From Sabellastarte sp. h YS-2021 (taxonomy: Eukaryota; Annelida; Polychaeta; Sabellida; Sabellidae), in NCBI GenBank assembly GCA_964017235.1, contig OZ024927.1, forward strand, positions 51,217,293 to 51,281,292: DNA of 64,000 nt, written 5' to 3'. The notes under the pieces are model-generated. The model ran no database searches. It had not been told where the DNA came from and saw only the letters and a list, made by a program, of their open reading frames with translations. The position numbers and the translations under genes were made by a program. Positions 1 to 12,139 of this stretch are shown here, one piece after another; within the stretch, counting starts at the first letter, position 1; each line of letters opens with the position of its first letter.

Positions 1-386
1 TGTGCTTTAAAATTTTCTCCTTACTCCAAATTTGATGTTGTTATACTTTTCATAATGTTCACATACAGACAACTTTGAATATGTACACAACTTGATGCCA
101 CTCCTTAAACAAAGAGGGAAGACCATAAAAATATCTAGAGTTAAAAAACCTCTTAACATGAGGATTAGAAATTAACTGAAGGCTTTCTCTTTTCATTTGA
201 TCTATTGTAAGTTTGAAACACTACTTTCAACATATTGTGCAAGACATATGACCACAAGCTACTGAAGGGGTGTAGCAAAACAGTAAACATACTAGCTAGT
301 CCAGATTCTGTCCAGTAAATCATAAAGCATCAGAAAGTAACTAATATTTTCCCACTTAAGGTTTTGAACCTATAATTACCTTACAG
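1..386. other. AT-rich non-coding DNA
   Basis: No coding frame, repeat or RNA gene is visible. The stretch ends in a possible splice acceptor (AG at 385-386) in front of the open stretch described next. Confidence 0.5.
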
Positions 387-575
387 GTGGGAGGAGAGAG
401 TGTTTCTCATGCTAACACTACTGCCCCCAGTGTTAGCCATTTGCAATCAATTTCTGATACCAATAAAATGCCAATAAATACTAGTAAACTGAAGATTCAA
501 AACCACAACCTTGGAGACAAAATATGTAACTTGGAGAAGAAAATTCACACATTTGCCCTGGCAGAGAATTTTTAA
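387..575 (+). other. possible host exon (weak)
   Basis: An open stretch of 62 codons follows an acceptor-like sequence ending in TTACAG at 386 and closes with TAA at 573-575. The translation is rich in Ser, Asn, Lys and His, with a possible short helical stretch near the end, and resembles no family I recognise. There is no good ATG at its start, so it would have to be an internal or terminal exon. The polypyrimidine tract is poor. Chance openness in AT-rich DNA is a fair alternative. Confidence 0.18.
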
Positions 576-2142
576 TTTGAGGGCTTCGCACTTGTATGCA
601 ATTATTAACAGAAAAATCTGGGCTCATTTATAGCTCTGAAAACCACACATTAATTATTGGGTTCATCTGTCAGTAATGTTTCAGAATATTGTAAACTCAA
701 TCTCTAAGTTACACAGGTTTAACTGTGTTTACCATTAGACCCTCCCTTCATTACTCCATTCTGGAAAATAAGCTCAGCTGTTGTGTTTCAATGGGTTTAT
801 TTCAGAGATGAAATGACGTTTTAAAGTGATAAAAGACATAATGATATTTCTGAAAAAAAGTTTAAGTAATTAAGGATCATACATATTTTTATACTACTGA
901 CCACTTTTATGCCACACAATTTTAAATGCTATTAATTCACAGGAACAACATAAAAATATTCCTTAAAGGTTAAAAATCTGCCAATGACCATATATAGAAC
1001 TTGCTTAGGTCATCAGATACTGAAATATTTTGAAAGAAAAATATTCCATGTTTTGTAAAATGAGAATTATCACATCATAGGACAAGGTTTCCAGAGGACC
1101 AGACTCCACAATAATTCAACCCAGAGACCGTCATTCCACCAGATGAACGGGTCCTCCATTGCCAGGTGATTGCAACACTTAGTATGGCATCTCATCATTG
1201 GCTTTCACCTCTGTGCAAGTTCACTTCCATCATGTAAAAACACTGTGGGCCTGTCCCAATATGATCCTGGTTTTTGGGAGGGATTTGAAACACTAATTCT
1301 GACTCTGATGAACTTATAAAGGACTGACTGATAATTCCAAGTAGGCAAACCAGTAGAACAAGTTGAGTTTTGCCACATTATACAAAGAAACTTCAAAGCG
1401 TTGCAACAGAAAGGTCATCTTACACAAAGTGGTGTCAGGATGTCAACACATTGTCACAACATTATCACAACTAAAGAACTGTTATTACATTAGTGTTATG
1501 ACGCTTTCATGAAAACATGTCAATTTTAATGGCAGAATGAACTAGTATTACTAGTATTCAAGAAATTTTTAATTTGTTTACAAGATGAAAGGTACATATA
1601 TCTCAGGAAGTAATTTGAATTTATAAATTATTTCTCAGCTTTAAGTGGCTAAGCTCTCATTTAGTATAACTTTTGCCTAAAATATGACATATTTTGTTTG
1701 TCCATGATATACTGATCTTGAAACTGAAATCACAAGATCAAAAGTGCGACTCAATCATACCATGGTTGATAATAACATTATTAGTTTGCCATATTCATGA
1801 ATATTTAAAATATCCAACTCCTCCTGGATCTATTTTACACTATTAGTCCCTCCACCATGGCCCCAACAGGTGCTTGACATATACCGGGTATTAAATAATG
1901 TCTGCTTAAATTATTTAAGTATTATGTTGTACTATAAATTTTGTACCAACAGCTGATGCTCAGAAGCTTCTGCAAATACAGTCATGTGCCATTTGATCTT
2001 TGATTCTTAGCAATGGAAAAACCCTGATTAATGGCCGAGATCTTCATCTTATCATATTCACAGACTCCCTTTCTGCACAAACTAGTATCACATGACATCT
2101 ATTTACAAGACAAACCTGTAACAACATTCATCCTCCTTATTA
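576..2142. other. AT-rich non-coding DNA, intron or intergenic
   Basis: Many stops occur in all frames and there is no clear repeat. A slightly GC-richer patch near 1080-1400 has short open stretches on minus, but no convincing splice sites or family signature. Confidence 0.5.
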
Positions 2143-3536
2143 TCTCCCGCCTGCAGCCGAAGGCCGTGGTCGGGAGATTATAAAACGCCTTCCATATGTA
2201 TGTGCGTGCATGTGTAATTCCATCCGTTCATCACGTTTTTATATAAACCTTAATATATCATTCATTGATAAAAATATCTTCACCAAATTTGGGGGAATGT
2301 TTGTGGCTATGAAAACCTGTCTGTGCAAAATTTTTGCCTCACTTTGAATAACAAAATGGTTGCTATAGCTAATTGTTTGAAAATCATAAAGGTGCTCTAA
2401 ATCTTGAAATATTTCAGCTAGCTTCATCAAATTTGCACAAAAGCTAAAGGGCTAGAAAATCTAGCCTGATAGTAATTTTGGCCTAGTTCCAAAAACAACA
2501 TGACTGCCATATCACATGTTTAATGTTAAATGGGGTTATCCTATTTAAAAGGCCTTATATCTCCCTAATATTGCTCCCTGATGTTCGGAATGTGAAAACA
2601 ACTTGTAGGAAGTCATGGGCTGGGAATCTTTTCCAGGTGTTGAATTTGACCTTTTGACCCCTGCTTCAAGGTTAAATGGGGTCATCACACTACAACATCC
2701 TTATTTATCCCTTATCATTGGAGCTATGGTTTCAGAATGTAAACACAGAGCATGAAAACTCCTGGTCCGCAAATATTTTGCCTGAGAAAAATTTTGGCCT
2801 TATTTTGAAAAACAAAATGGCTGCCATAGCCAGCTATTTCAAATTCCTTAAGACACTCTAAAACTTGAAACATTTCAGCCAAATTTGCAAAAAGATATAT
2901 GGCTAGGAAAGTTAGCCTGATAGTAATTGGCCTAGTTTCGAAAACAAAATGGCCGTCATATCACATATTTAATGTTAAATCGGATTATCCTATTTAAAAG
3001 AGCCTTATATCTCCCTTATCATTGCAGGGTGTATCCACTAAATTTCAATATTTTTCCATGACTTCTCCATGACCGAAACTTTAAAATTAAGGACCTTTTA
3101 CATGCTTTTACATGAAAGAGATGCCTTTGAATTTCCATGACTTTTTATGAATTTTCCAAAACCTGGAGTCAATTTCCATGACTTTCCCCGGCCTGGAGAA
3201 AAATAATGGAATTCCATGACTTTTCCAAGTTTTCCATGACTGGATACACCCTGTCATTGCTACTAGGGGTTCCAAATGTGAAAACAACTTAACGAAAGTC
3301 ATGGCCGGAGACTCTTTTCCAATTGCTGACTTTTACCTTTGACCCCTTCTTCAATGTCAAGTGGGGTTAAACTACAAAGGCCTTATATCTCCTTTAGTTC
3401 TGATTCTAAGGCTGGAGATAACTGCTGCGGCAGTGGCCTTGTTTTCAGTGGACTGTTTGGATGTCATGAAAACACACAAGTCTTCATGTTTGAAAAGAAG
3501 TTAATGGCAGAGCTTTTGTTGATCTGAGACCTCTAA
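2143..3536 (+). repeat. interspersed repeat with 5' hairpin and degenerate internal units
   Basis: It opens with an inverted pair, ATCTCCCG near 2144 and CGGGAGAT near 2173, enclosing a GC-rich loop. After this come two to three degenerate units of about 400 bases. Each carries a TTATATCTCCC-type phrase, an AATGTGAAAACAACTT-type phrase and an ACAAAATGGCTGCCAT-type phrase. The unit is interrupted at 3025-3253 by a small DNA transposon. The hairpin start resembles repeats seen across marine invertebrates. No protein is encoded. Confidence 0.6.
3025..3253. mobile_element. 229-base hAT-like MITE
   Basis: It has perfect 13-base terminal inverted repeats, CAGGGTGTATCCA at 3025-3037 and its complement at 3241-3253. 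It is flanked by the direct repeat TCATTG at 3019-3024 and 3254-3259. The interior repeats the phrase TTCCATGACTTT. The CAGGG terminus suits the hAT superfamily, but the visible duplication is 6 bases rather than the usual 8, so superfamily is inferred. It split a unit of the 2143-3536 repeat and is therefore younger. Confidence 0.8.
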
Positions 3537-4280
3537 GGAAGTCCATTTGGAGAGACAACAAAGAAACATGTTTCGATTCTGCTCATTTTTATTCATTAGA
3601 TATGTTGACTGTATAACCATTTGTATTTTTCTGTTAAAGTGATTTAACAATCTCATTTCTATTGCAATTCATAATATATTAAAAGCTTGTAATAAAGGAT
3701 GACAGAAAGTGCATTTGATACAATTAATCATCAATAGTTTAGTAAAATATATAACTGATGGGAGATAAACAGGAGATCTGATTGCTATAGAAATGTTAAA
3801 CATGCTGAACTAAATTCCCAATTGTTAGAGCACTACAATCCGAAGCTAAGAAGCTCTTTGATACAGACTGGACATAAAATAATGCTTTGGAACACTCTTT
3901 AACTATGAACTGATCATACTTGCAACACTGAACTTAATACTCTCTCACCATAACTCTACCTTGCAACTGTTACTCAATTTTTAATGATGTAAACAACAAA
4001 ATATGTCAATTTTCCTCAACAATTTTTCCACTCTCGGTTAAGTGAGTATCTGATTTGTTTTAAGTCCATTTATATTTGAGGAATTTATAACATTTGTCTT
4101 CCCTGTCACAAGTCAAAGACATAGTGGTGGCACCATTAAGGCCTCATACAATGCTTATAAAAATGAAGTCCAAGTCCTGAATGTAAAGTATGAAAATAAT
4201 AAGATACAGCAAAAGATGATGGGACATCACAAGTACATGGACTAACTAGTATAAGACAAAAAATTCTGTTTATACACCTC
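3537..4280. other. AT-rich non-coding DNA
   Basis: I see no gene, RNA or repeat structure here. Confidence 0.5.
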
Positions 4281-4506
4281 GGTCTGTATTCACAAAGATT
4301 CTTAGAATTTTTCTAAGAATTACACTTAAGTCTAAGAAAAATTCTATGCTAAGAATTTTCTTATTCTTAGAATAAAATCGTATTCACAAAACAATTCTTA
4401 GCCGAGAATAATTCTAAGAATAGACTGAGGTAAAAAGAAATGTGTGTACAGGTTAGACCAAGTGTAATTCAAAGAAAAATTCTAAGAATCTTTGTGAATA
4501 CAGGCC
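4281..4506. mobile_element. palindrome-rich MITE
   Basis: Inverted termini read GGTCTGTATTCACAAAGATT at the left and its near complement, ending GTGAATACAGGCC, at the right. The inside is a chain of CTAAGAAT / ATTCTTAG palindromes that could fold into a long hairpin. A GGCCTGTATTCACAAAG-type terminus is common in marine invertebrate MITEs. No target duplication could be fixed with certainty. Confidence 0.65.
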
Positions 4507-4559
4507 CAGAAGTGACTTTCTTTATTTGGATACAACTTTGGTGTCAAGAATAAGAGTTT

Positions 4560-4772
4560 TGTGCATATAGCAATTTCTTATTCTTAGAAATGTTCTAAGA
4601 ATAAAAGCCATTCTTAGAAAAATTGTAAGAATAAGTATGATTCTAAGAATAAGAATCTTTGTGAATAGGAAAATTCTTATTCTTCGAATTTTTCTAAGAA
4701 AAATGGCAATTTTAAGAAAATTCTATGAATAAGACTAATTCTAAGAATAAGAATCTTTGTGAATACAGGCCC
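4560..4772. mobile_element. second, partial copy of the palindrome-rich MITE
   Basis: The same CTAAGAAT / ATTCTTAG palindrome chain is present. A right terminus ending GAATACAGGCCC lies at about 4761-4772, and an internal terminus-like phrase near 4652-4668. The left end is not clear, so the copy looks truncated or rearranged next to the complete copy at 4281. Confidence 0.55.
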
Positions 4773-6440
4773 TGGGCCCAAATTCACATTCTTGGTCCAC
4801 TGTCACTGGATTCTAACCCCAGTAGCAGGCTAAAGAACCTCATGGACATTGATAAATGGTCATCCCTGAGCCTCAGTCTTTCAGTTACAGCAATGTCAGT
4901 TACTAGGGGGCTTGCACTGTACTTGTACAGTTGGGATGGATCAATAGTGACTTTGAGTCCTGCAGGAGCAGGAGATATTGTGTTCAGTATAAATATGCAA
5001 CACAATGCAATGGTCATCAGTCCAAGACTACCACACTGTCATGCTTGTATGTAATTCTCTCAACACATAGTTCAATCCACAACCAAACAGTTCAAAACTA
5101 CTATTGTTATTTCATATTAATTACACATCCTTTGACTTAAATCTGACAATTCTAGAATAGAAAGAACTATTTTGGATTTCAATTATGACACAATTAATCT
5201 GATCACTCAAGGGAAGAATTAGTAGCCCAGAAAATAAAGACAAGTTCAAATCAATTTATTTTGTTGTTTTTTTTAAATAGTAAACTGGAGTTTCATGCAC
5301 TTATTATGACAGACAGCATCATTATTTTTCACTGGTTAGAAGATTGTTTATACATTTCATGTTATAACTACCACTGACTGAAAGAATAAATACTGGTAAC
5401 CTATTCGTCATTGCTGTTAAATGAAATTATAAACAAAAATAGTCATGACTGAGTGCATTATGAATATTGTTTTTCTTTCAGTTGTAAAATCATTATGTCC
5501 TCATTCAAAATTTCCACACAAAGCTGCACCACAATATATGGGTACATTATGGCAAAATATCAAACTTGTTTGCCAGAGTGATTGGATTCCAAGTTCAATT
5601 CACAGGAATTTTCTTTTTCATGTATACATCGTAATAGCAAAACATTAATAGAATTAAGGATTTAAACCAACAATTTAATCATAGAACCAAGAAGAAATTT
5701 CCAAATAAATATCATATGACTGTGATAATAGAAACTTCAAAAAATACCACTGTTACAGTATATGAATTAGAATTAGCTTTGATTAGTTATTTACAGCTGT
5801 AACCCTATGAAAATGCATATTTTTTGTTGAACTAGAAATAGAATGCACTGTTAACAGTAGCTGCAATATATGATCAGTAACACAATGCTGTACAAGAAGA
5901 CACTAAAGCATGTGTAATGTCCACCCTATGAATGCTCTTGTCAAAAGTTGTAAAGTAGTCTTTAAAGATCCTTTTTGTGTATTTTGGCTACAAAATATAT
6001 CATAGATGATTGGATAATTGTCAAATGTAAAGTAGAAAATGGCTGTTTACGCAAGCAAAAACTAAGCTTCCTCCCAAAGATAGAAAGAAATACACCACAG
6101 AAAGTAAATGCAGGATAGCAATAAAAGACAACACATTATTATGTGTAATGTCCACCTAACTAATGCTGCCAAACATTCTTGTTTCATAATCCAGGGCTGG
6201 TGATAAGAACGGTTTCCACAAGTCTTATATCTTTTGTAAGAATACTATGCTGATGAGATACAAAATAATATCTCCCAGATCTTCTTGATACATCTAAATG
6301 TGTGTTCAGTTAGAATGTGTGCAGCATAATACCACTAATGGTTTAATATCTACTGATAAAACTTTCAAATGTTCATCTGAATGATTGTTTTACTTTTTTA
6401 CTAACTACCGTATGTGATGTCTTTTTTAATACAGAAAATT
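4773..6440. other. AT-rich non-coding DNA
   Basis: No convincing gene is seen apart from the weak exon candidate at 5481. The frames open across 4725-5054 lie partly on MITE sequence and lack any recognisable motif. Confidence 0.45.
5481..5648 (+). other. possible host exon (weak)
   Basis: A good-looking acceptor (TGTTTTTCTTTCAG, ending at 5480) is followed, after two bases, by an open frame of about 55 codons closed by TAA at 5646-5648. The translation contains two Trp and two Cys and a hydrophobic end. I recognise no family. The strand is opposite to the one convincing exon at 47502-47708. It may be fortuitous. Confidence 0.15.
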
Positions 6441-6481
6441 GAAAAATTTAATAGTAATTTAAATTTTTATTAGAAATACTT

Positions 6482-6663
6482 ACCATTTCCTAACAGTAGC
6501 TATTTGTTGGAGCCATCCAACCCAATGGCCAACGCAGAGATGCGATTTTAAGGTTTACTAACAACCTTAACCAAGCCATTGGGTTACAGTAGTCCGTCCT
6601 CCCGCCAACGAGGTCACATGACTACATTGTTTACCTCATTATTTTTGTTGCAAGTAAAAGAAT
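6482..6663 (+). repeat. DIRS-A 3' inverted terminal repeat
   Basis: This matches the reverse complement of 14810-14985 over roughly 180 bases, including the start TTACCATTTCCTAACAGTAG and the inner phrase AGGTCACATGACTACATTGT. The ICR begins about 30 bases further in. Confidence 0.85.
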
Positions 6664-7010
6664 GACTTGCGGGGAGGCGGGAGGGAAATTTGAGTGTTAG
6701 GAAATGGTAAGTATTTCTAACAAGAGGAGAGTGCCCGTGAACGGGCACTGTGTCAGCTGACTGAGTGTTTTTGATTTGTGAAGGTGATTAGAGGACAGAA
6801 TAATTATCAGGAAAAGGGCTGTACAGAAATACAGTAAATGGTAACTGAACAGAAAGTTCGAAAGAAATTCCGAAGCTGACAGAAGAAAAGGATAAAAAAG
6901 TTGTGCCCTGTAAATGGTATTATGAAGGAAAATAACAAGGTAATTGTTTAAGTGTAAAAAATAGGTTAAAACATATTTAAAGAAATACTACAAATGCAAT
7001 ATCCTCGTTC

Positions 7011-7586
7011 AACCTTGAAGAAGGGGTCCAAGGTCAAATCTAACCACACAAATACATTCCCAGCCCATGATTTCCTATGGTTTACCATTCCAAACCTCTA
7101 GGACCAATTATAAATGAGTTATAAGCACTTTTAAGCTTGGCTGTCCTCATTTGACCTTGAAGGAGGGGTCCAAAGGTCAAATCTGACCATACCAAAAGAT
7201 TCCGAGCCAATGATTTCCTATGGGATGGTTTACCATCCCAAATCTCTGTCACCAATAATAAGCGAGTTGTAGGCACTTTCAATTTTCGCTATCCTCATTT
7301 GACCTTGAAGGAGGGTTCCAAGGTCAAATCGGACCATATCAACAGATTCACAGCCCATGATTTCCTGTCTGTTTACCATCCCAAACCTCTGGCACCAATA
7401 ATAAGCGAGTTATAAGCACTTTTAAGTTTGGCTATCCTTGTTTGATCTTGAAGGAGGGGTCACTGAAGGTCAAATCTGACCACACCAAAAGATTCCCACC
7501 CCATGATTTCCTACAGGTTGGTTTATCATCCCAAACCTCTAGGATCAATAATAAGGGAGATATAAGCACTTTTCATGACTGACAAA
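7011..7586 (+). repeat. tandem array, type R monomer, 4 units of 142-148 bases
   Basis: Units start near 7011, 7153, 7301 and 7444. Each holds a GACCTTGAAGGAGGGGTCC-type phrase, GGTCAAATC, a CCCATGATTTCCTA phrase and AATAAGCGAGTTATAAGCAC. The phrase GACCTTGA is repeated as its inverted form AAGGTCA within the unit. Confidence 0.85.
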
Positions 7587-7679
7587 AAACACCTGTGGCG
7601 GCCATCTTGTTTCTCAAAATGAGGCCAAAAATATTCCCAGACAACATTTTATGGTTATTAATATATACTGCAAACTTAT

Positions 7680-9400
7680 GAAAGCTAGCTATAATATTTT
7701 TTTTCATCAGAGCAGTAATGGTGAAATCTCTCTCAACACACTGCGGCTATCCAGTGGATACAATGATTTACTCAACAGTGAGAACCTGAAAGTAGCTATT
7801 GCTCAGCTATGCCATGACATAGAGGTCTGCAATTTCACTATGTTATAGCTGACCAAAAATTCTGTGAATAACATATTTAACAAATTACTCTAAATTTAAT
7901 AGTTTTCAAGTTACAACTGATTTACTCAACAGTGAGAACCTCAAAGGAACTATTACTCAGCTATGCAATGAGCTACATGTCTGAAATTTTACTATGTTAT
8001 AGCTAACCCAAAAGTAGGTGAACAACATATTTAAGCAAACTACTGTAAATGCAATAGTTTTCAAGCTACAACTGATTTACTCAATAGTGAGAACCTGAAA
8101 ATAGCTATTGCTCCGCTATGCCATGAGCTATAGGTCTGTAATTTCACTATGTTATAGCTGACCCAAAAGTAGGTGAACAATATAATTTAACAAAATACTC
8201 CAAATGCAATATTTTTCAAGTTATAGCTGATTTACTCAACAGTCAGTACCTGAGAATAGCTATTGCTCAGTTGTGCCATGAGCTATAGGTCTATAATTTC
8301 ACTATGTTATAGCTGACCCAAAAGTAGCTGAATAACATATTTGCACAAATTTCTGTAAATGCAATAGTTTTCCAATTATAACTGATTTACTCAACAGTGA
8401 GAACTTCAAAGTAGCTATTACTCAGCTATGAAATGAGCCACAGGTCTGAAACTTCACTATGTTATAGCTGACCCCAAAATAGGTGAATAACATATTGAAA
8501 CAAAATACTCTAAATGCAATAGTTTTCAAGTTATAAGTGATTTACTCAACAGTGATAACCTAAAAGTAGCTATTACTCAGCTATGCCATGAGCTACAGGT
8601 CTGAAATTTTACTATGTTATAGCTGGCCCAAAAGTAGCTGAATAACATATTTATACGAAATTCTCTAAATGCAATAGTTTTTAAGTTACAAGTGATTTTA
8701 CTCATGATGGAAGTTACTGAAAAGCCCAAAAGTAGCTATTACTCACTTAGCTATTGAGACAGACACCCAACTTACTCACCATATTGTAGCTATGAAAAAA
8801 ATAGCTGAATAACATATTTTAACAAAATGCTCTAAATGCAACACTTTTCAAGTTATAAGTGATTTACTCAACAGTGATAACCTAAAAGTAGCTATTACTC
8901 AGCTATGCCATGAGCTACAGGTCTGAAATTTTACTATGTTATAGCTGACCCAAAAGTAGCTGAATAACATATTTATACAAAATTCTCTAAATGCAATAGT
9001 TTTCAAGTTATAAGTGATTTACTCAACAGTGATAGCCTAAAAGTAGCTATTACTCAGCTATGCCATGAGCTACAGGTCTGAAATTTCACTATGTTATAGC
9101 TGGCCCAAAAGTAGCTGAATAACATATTTATACGAAATTCTCTAAATGCAATAGTTTTTAAGTTACAAGTGATTTTACTCATAATGGAAGTTACTGAAAA
9201 GCCCAAAAGTAGCTATTACTCACTTAGCTATTGAGACAGACACCCAACTTACTCACCATATTGTAGCTATGAAAAAAGTAGCTGAATAACATATTTTCAC
9301 AAAATGCTGTAAATGCAACACTTTTGAAGTTATAAGTGATTTAGTGCATGATTTCATGAATTTTAATGCATTAAAAATTATTAAAAAAATTTATTAAAAA
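7680..9400 (+). repeat. tandem array, type Q monomer, about 10 complete units
   Basis: Units begin with GATTTACTCAACAGTGA-type sequence near 7764, 7919, 8074, 8229, 8384, 8539, 8693, 8861, 9015, 9171 and 9338 (the last is partial). Most are 154-156 bases. Two variant units (8693 and 9171) are 167-168 bases. Each unit carries AAAAGTAGCTGAATAACA- and GTCTGAAATTTCACTATG-type phrases. The block from 8539 recurs at 9015, giving a 476-base higher-order repeat. Confidence 0.9.
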
Positions 9401-10539
9401 AAAAAGTAAGACAGATCCAGATCTCATACTCACACAAGAGAATCTACCTCTGGCCTAGTACATATATGCAAGATATGAGAGAAATCCCTGCAATAGTCAC
9501 TGAGAAAATTGTGATAAAAAGTTGAAATTTTCACACTTTTGGTGGGGGTACCCCCCTTGTAATGTCTCTAGCAAACAGACGAACAGACAGATTTGCATGC
9601 CTTGAACAATTTTTCATCCTCGATAGATAAGGTATCTTTTAAAAAAAACAGCATGTCTCTAGGCCTTGTAGTTTTGGAGAAGAAGTTGTGGACGCGGACG
9701 GCCACGCCGCAGAGTGATGACATAATGTCAGCTGACTGACAAGTCAGCTGACATAATAAAAATTTAAATTACTATTAAATTTTTCAATTTTATAGCGAAA
9801 TACCATTACCATTTCCTAACAGTAGCTGAATTCAGCCTTGTAGGATGGAGGGAATTCTTTTTAAGAAAACCACTACCTAACCTACAACTAGACATCATGA
9901 GAACTTCATAATGGAATTATATGCATTAATGAACATATAACTTCCAAACATTCACAACATACAACTCCAAAAAATGGCAGTATGTAGCTGTAGTTCTCAC
10001 AACTGCTGACAATGTTGGTGTTGCAAAAAGATGTCATAAATAGATATCCCATCTACATTGTAATATCCGACCCCAAAACAAGGTCAAACCAACCTGTAAG
10101 TGTCATCAGCATAATGCCAAATCCTTCCCAAGTCAGATTTAGGCAAACATTGATATCTAACTACAAATACATCCAGCATTGCAGACATACAAGCCACAAA
10201 CTGCAAATGTACCAATATAAGTAAGAAACACATACTTATAAAGTAACAAACTGTAACTGCAACTGTAGGAACCAATTTCAAAACTGACCCTATGACAACA
10301 GAGGTTTTTCCCGGCAGAAATTGGTATACATACGATGCAATTTCCAATAACATGTATCAAGAACTCATGTAAGGAAAGCATCTATAAAAACTAAAGATGC
10401 AATCAAAAACATACATCAATAGTTTCCGTGACTCAATCTTGACTCAATCAAGATGAAGTAGATGCCAAAAAATAAGTCTTATTAAGAAACTTTCTTAATG
10501 GCAGTAAAAACAAAAGATTTTGTTCTATCTCAAACCTTT

Positions 10540-11565
10540 TGATTACCAACCCCTAACAGGACAGACAGACCCACATTGAGTCAAACTGTTGTCCAAAGAG
10601 GCTAAGAGCTGGCATGACCACAGGCTTAATTGCAGTAGGCCCATCCAAAGCAAACTGGATCTGGCAATTGTGACCAATTCTCCTTATAACTAAAGGAAGA
10701 ATATGTCCAAGCATTAATGTCACTCCTTTACCATGACTCTGCAATCCACAGAGACACAGATCACTGGCTCAGTTGCAGTAATTGCAGTAGGCCCATCTGA
10801 AGCCAACTGGTTCATGGCCAAAAAGGCAGTCAATGGGCCAAAGTACTTGTGACCCATTCTCCCTATAACTAAGGGAAGGGTTTAACATGATTGTCACTAC
10901 TTTACCTGAAGCCAAGACGAAAGACTGTCTTGAAAGGAAAAAACTTCAAGAAAGCCATCCTTACAAGATCAAAAGTTGTCTGATAAGAGCATGCAGGACC
11001 AATGACAAATTCCAAACATTGGTTTGTCAAAAGTTGTTAATGTCTTATTTGTCTCAACTTTTAGATACTTCTTGAACCTTTTGGCCCCAAACCATCCACA
11101 ATTGCTGTTCAATAGCCCACAATAATGGATGGTATTAGGATGTTTCCTTAAACTAGTATTTCAGGAAATTTGCTCCATGTGGAATGGTACCTGGCTCTCT
11201 TCACACCACTTCCCAAAAAAGAACAATTGATTCTCAGATTCTCCTTGAGGAGTGCTCCTTCATTGTTTCACCACTTCCTCTGGGAATTTTCCATAATATT
11301 CATGCCTGACTTTCAGATGCCAAACATGAAGATTCAAGTAAACTAGATTGTTGTGAAGTCTGTTGCTGAATGGTTGAGTCAACAGATTTACCCCCAAGGG
11401 AAGTCTTAGAAGAAGTTTTGTGGACAGATTCATCAGATCCCAAAACTACAAAATCCCTGGCCACCCAATCATGATGATTCTGCACCTGTAGGTGGTCATC
11501 TGTTGAATCACCTGAGGGATGAGGGCCACTGGACATAACTGACCAGACCCTCCCCCATGACATTT
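10540..11565 (-). pseudogene. DIRS-A tyrosine recombinase remains
   Basis: Scattered minus-strand frames match the recombinase region of DIRS-E at protein level. One run (near 10553-10744) aligns with the segment between the first catalytic Arg and the His-x-x-Arg box. Another (11300-11563) aligns with the Ser-rich linker before the DNA-binding domain. The rest is not recognisable. This is a fossil with many breaks. Confidence 0.55.
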
Positions 11566-12139
11566 AATGCATCTGTTCCCCAATCCCAACTATCTGGGAC
11601 ATGAGACATATACATGTAAAAAACACCTGCAGGACCAAGACCCTGGGCAAAAACACCTGTCTGTCCAGACCTTCACAAGAGATGTTCAAGCACCTGTTTT
11701 CAGAGCAGAGCTACATAGGAATCTTGTGATTCATCTTGTTGCAAACACATCAACCACTGATTGATGGCAGCAATGTGTAATATGATTAAAAAACCTGACG
11801 ATTCATAGCCCCTTAAGTCTGAAATAACTTATCTTCCTAGACAAGGAATCTGCCAGAACATGTAGATTCCCTAGGATGTACTTCCCTGACTCTGAATCAT
11901 TCTGGCATTGGACTGAACCATGATTCTACAGATCAAGGTACATATTCCCCGAGTGGAAGCCTCCCTGGCTGTTCACATAGGCAACCACTAAAGAATTGTC
12001 TGTGAAAATTAACTGATTTCAACTCATAAGCTGATTTCTGAATCATATTAAGGTAACAACATAGCTTCCGGCTGTATAATGTTATGTTACGAGGAGTCTT
12101 GACTCTTCCTGATTCCACAGACCAATGGCTGGGGATGCT

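Larger units (their letters stand above)
6721..9753 (+). mobile_element. composite tandem-repeat element (HINE/Helentron-like), 3.0 kb
   Basis: This block lies exactly inside the ICR of DIRS-A and is flanked by TAA at 6718-6720 and 9754-9756. Its start carries a perfect hairpin (AGTGCCCG TGAA CGGGCACT, 6730-6749) and then GTCAGCTGAC at 6752-6761. Its end is GTCAGCTGAC TGACAA GTCAGCTGAC at 9727-9752. In between are four monomers of about 145 bases, then ten complete 154-168 base monomers plus a partial one, and a unique tail of about 350 bases. Subterminal inverted motifs, terminal palindromes and an internal satellite-like array are the layout described for Helentron-associated elements of bivalves. 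The TAA flanks could also be a 3-base duplication of a Harbinger-like element. No protein is encoded. Confidence 0.65.

Noticed and set aside
1080-1400. Somewhat GC-richer patch with short minus-strand frames rich in Trp
   Set aside because: There is no splice-site support and no family. The frames switch and stop quickly.
4725-5054. A 109-codon open frame on plus
   Set aside because: It starts in MITE sequence, has Ser/Leu-rich low-complexity content, overlaps an open frame on the other strand, and shows no motif.
7011-9340. Regular arrays that could suggest CRISPR
   Set aside because: The whole unit repeats, there are no unique spacers between short repeats, monomers are about 145-170 bases, and the setting is eukaryotic.
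10012-10381. Overlapping small frames on both strands inside DIRS-A
   Set aside because: They lie in decayed element sequence and match nothing recognisable. They are treated as part of the fossil.
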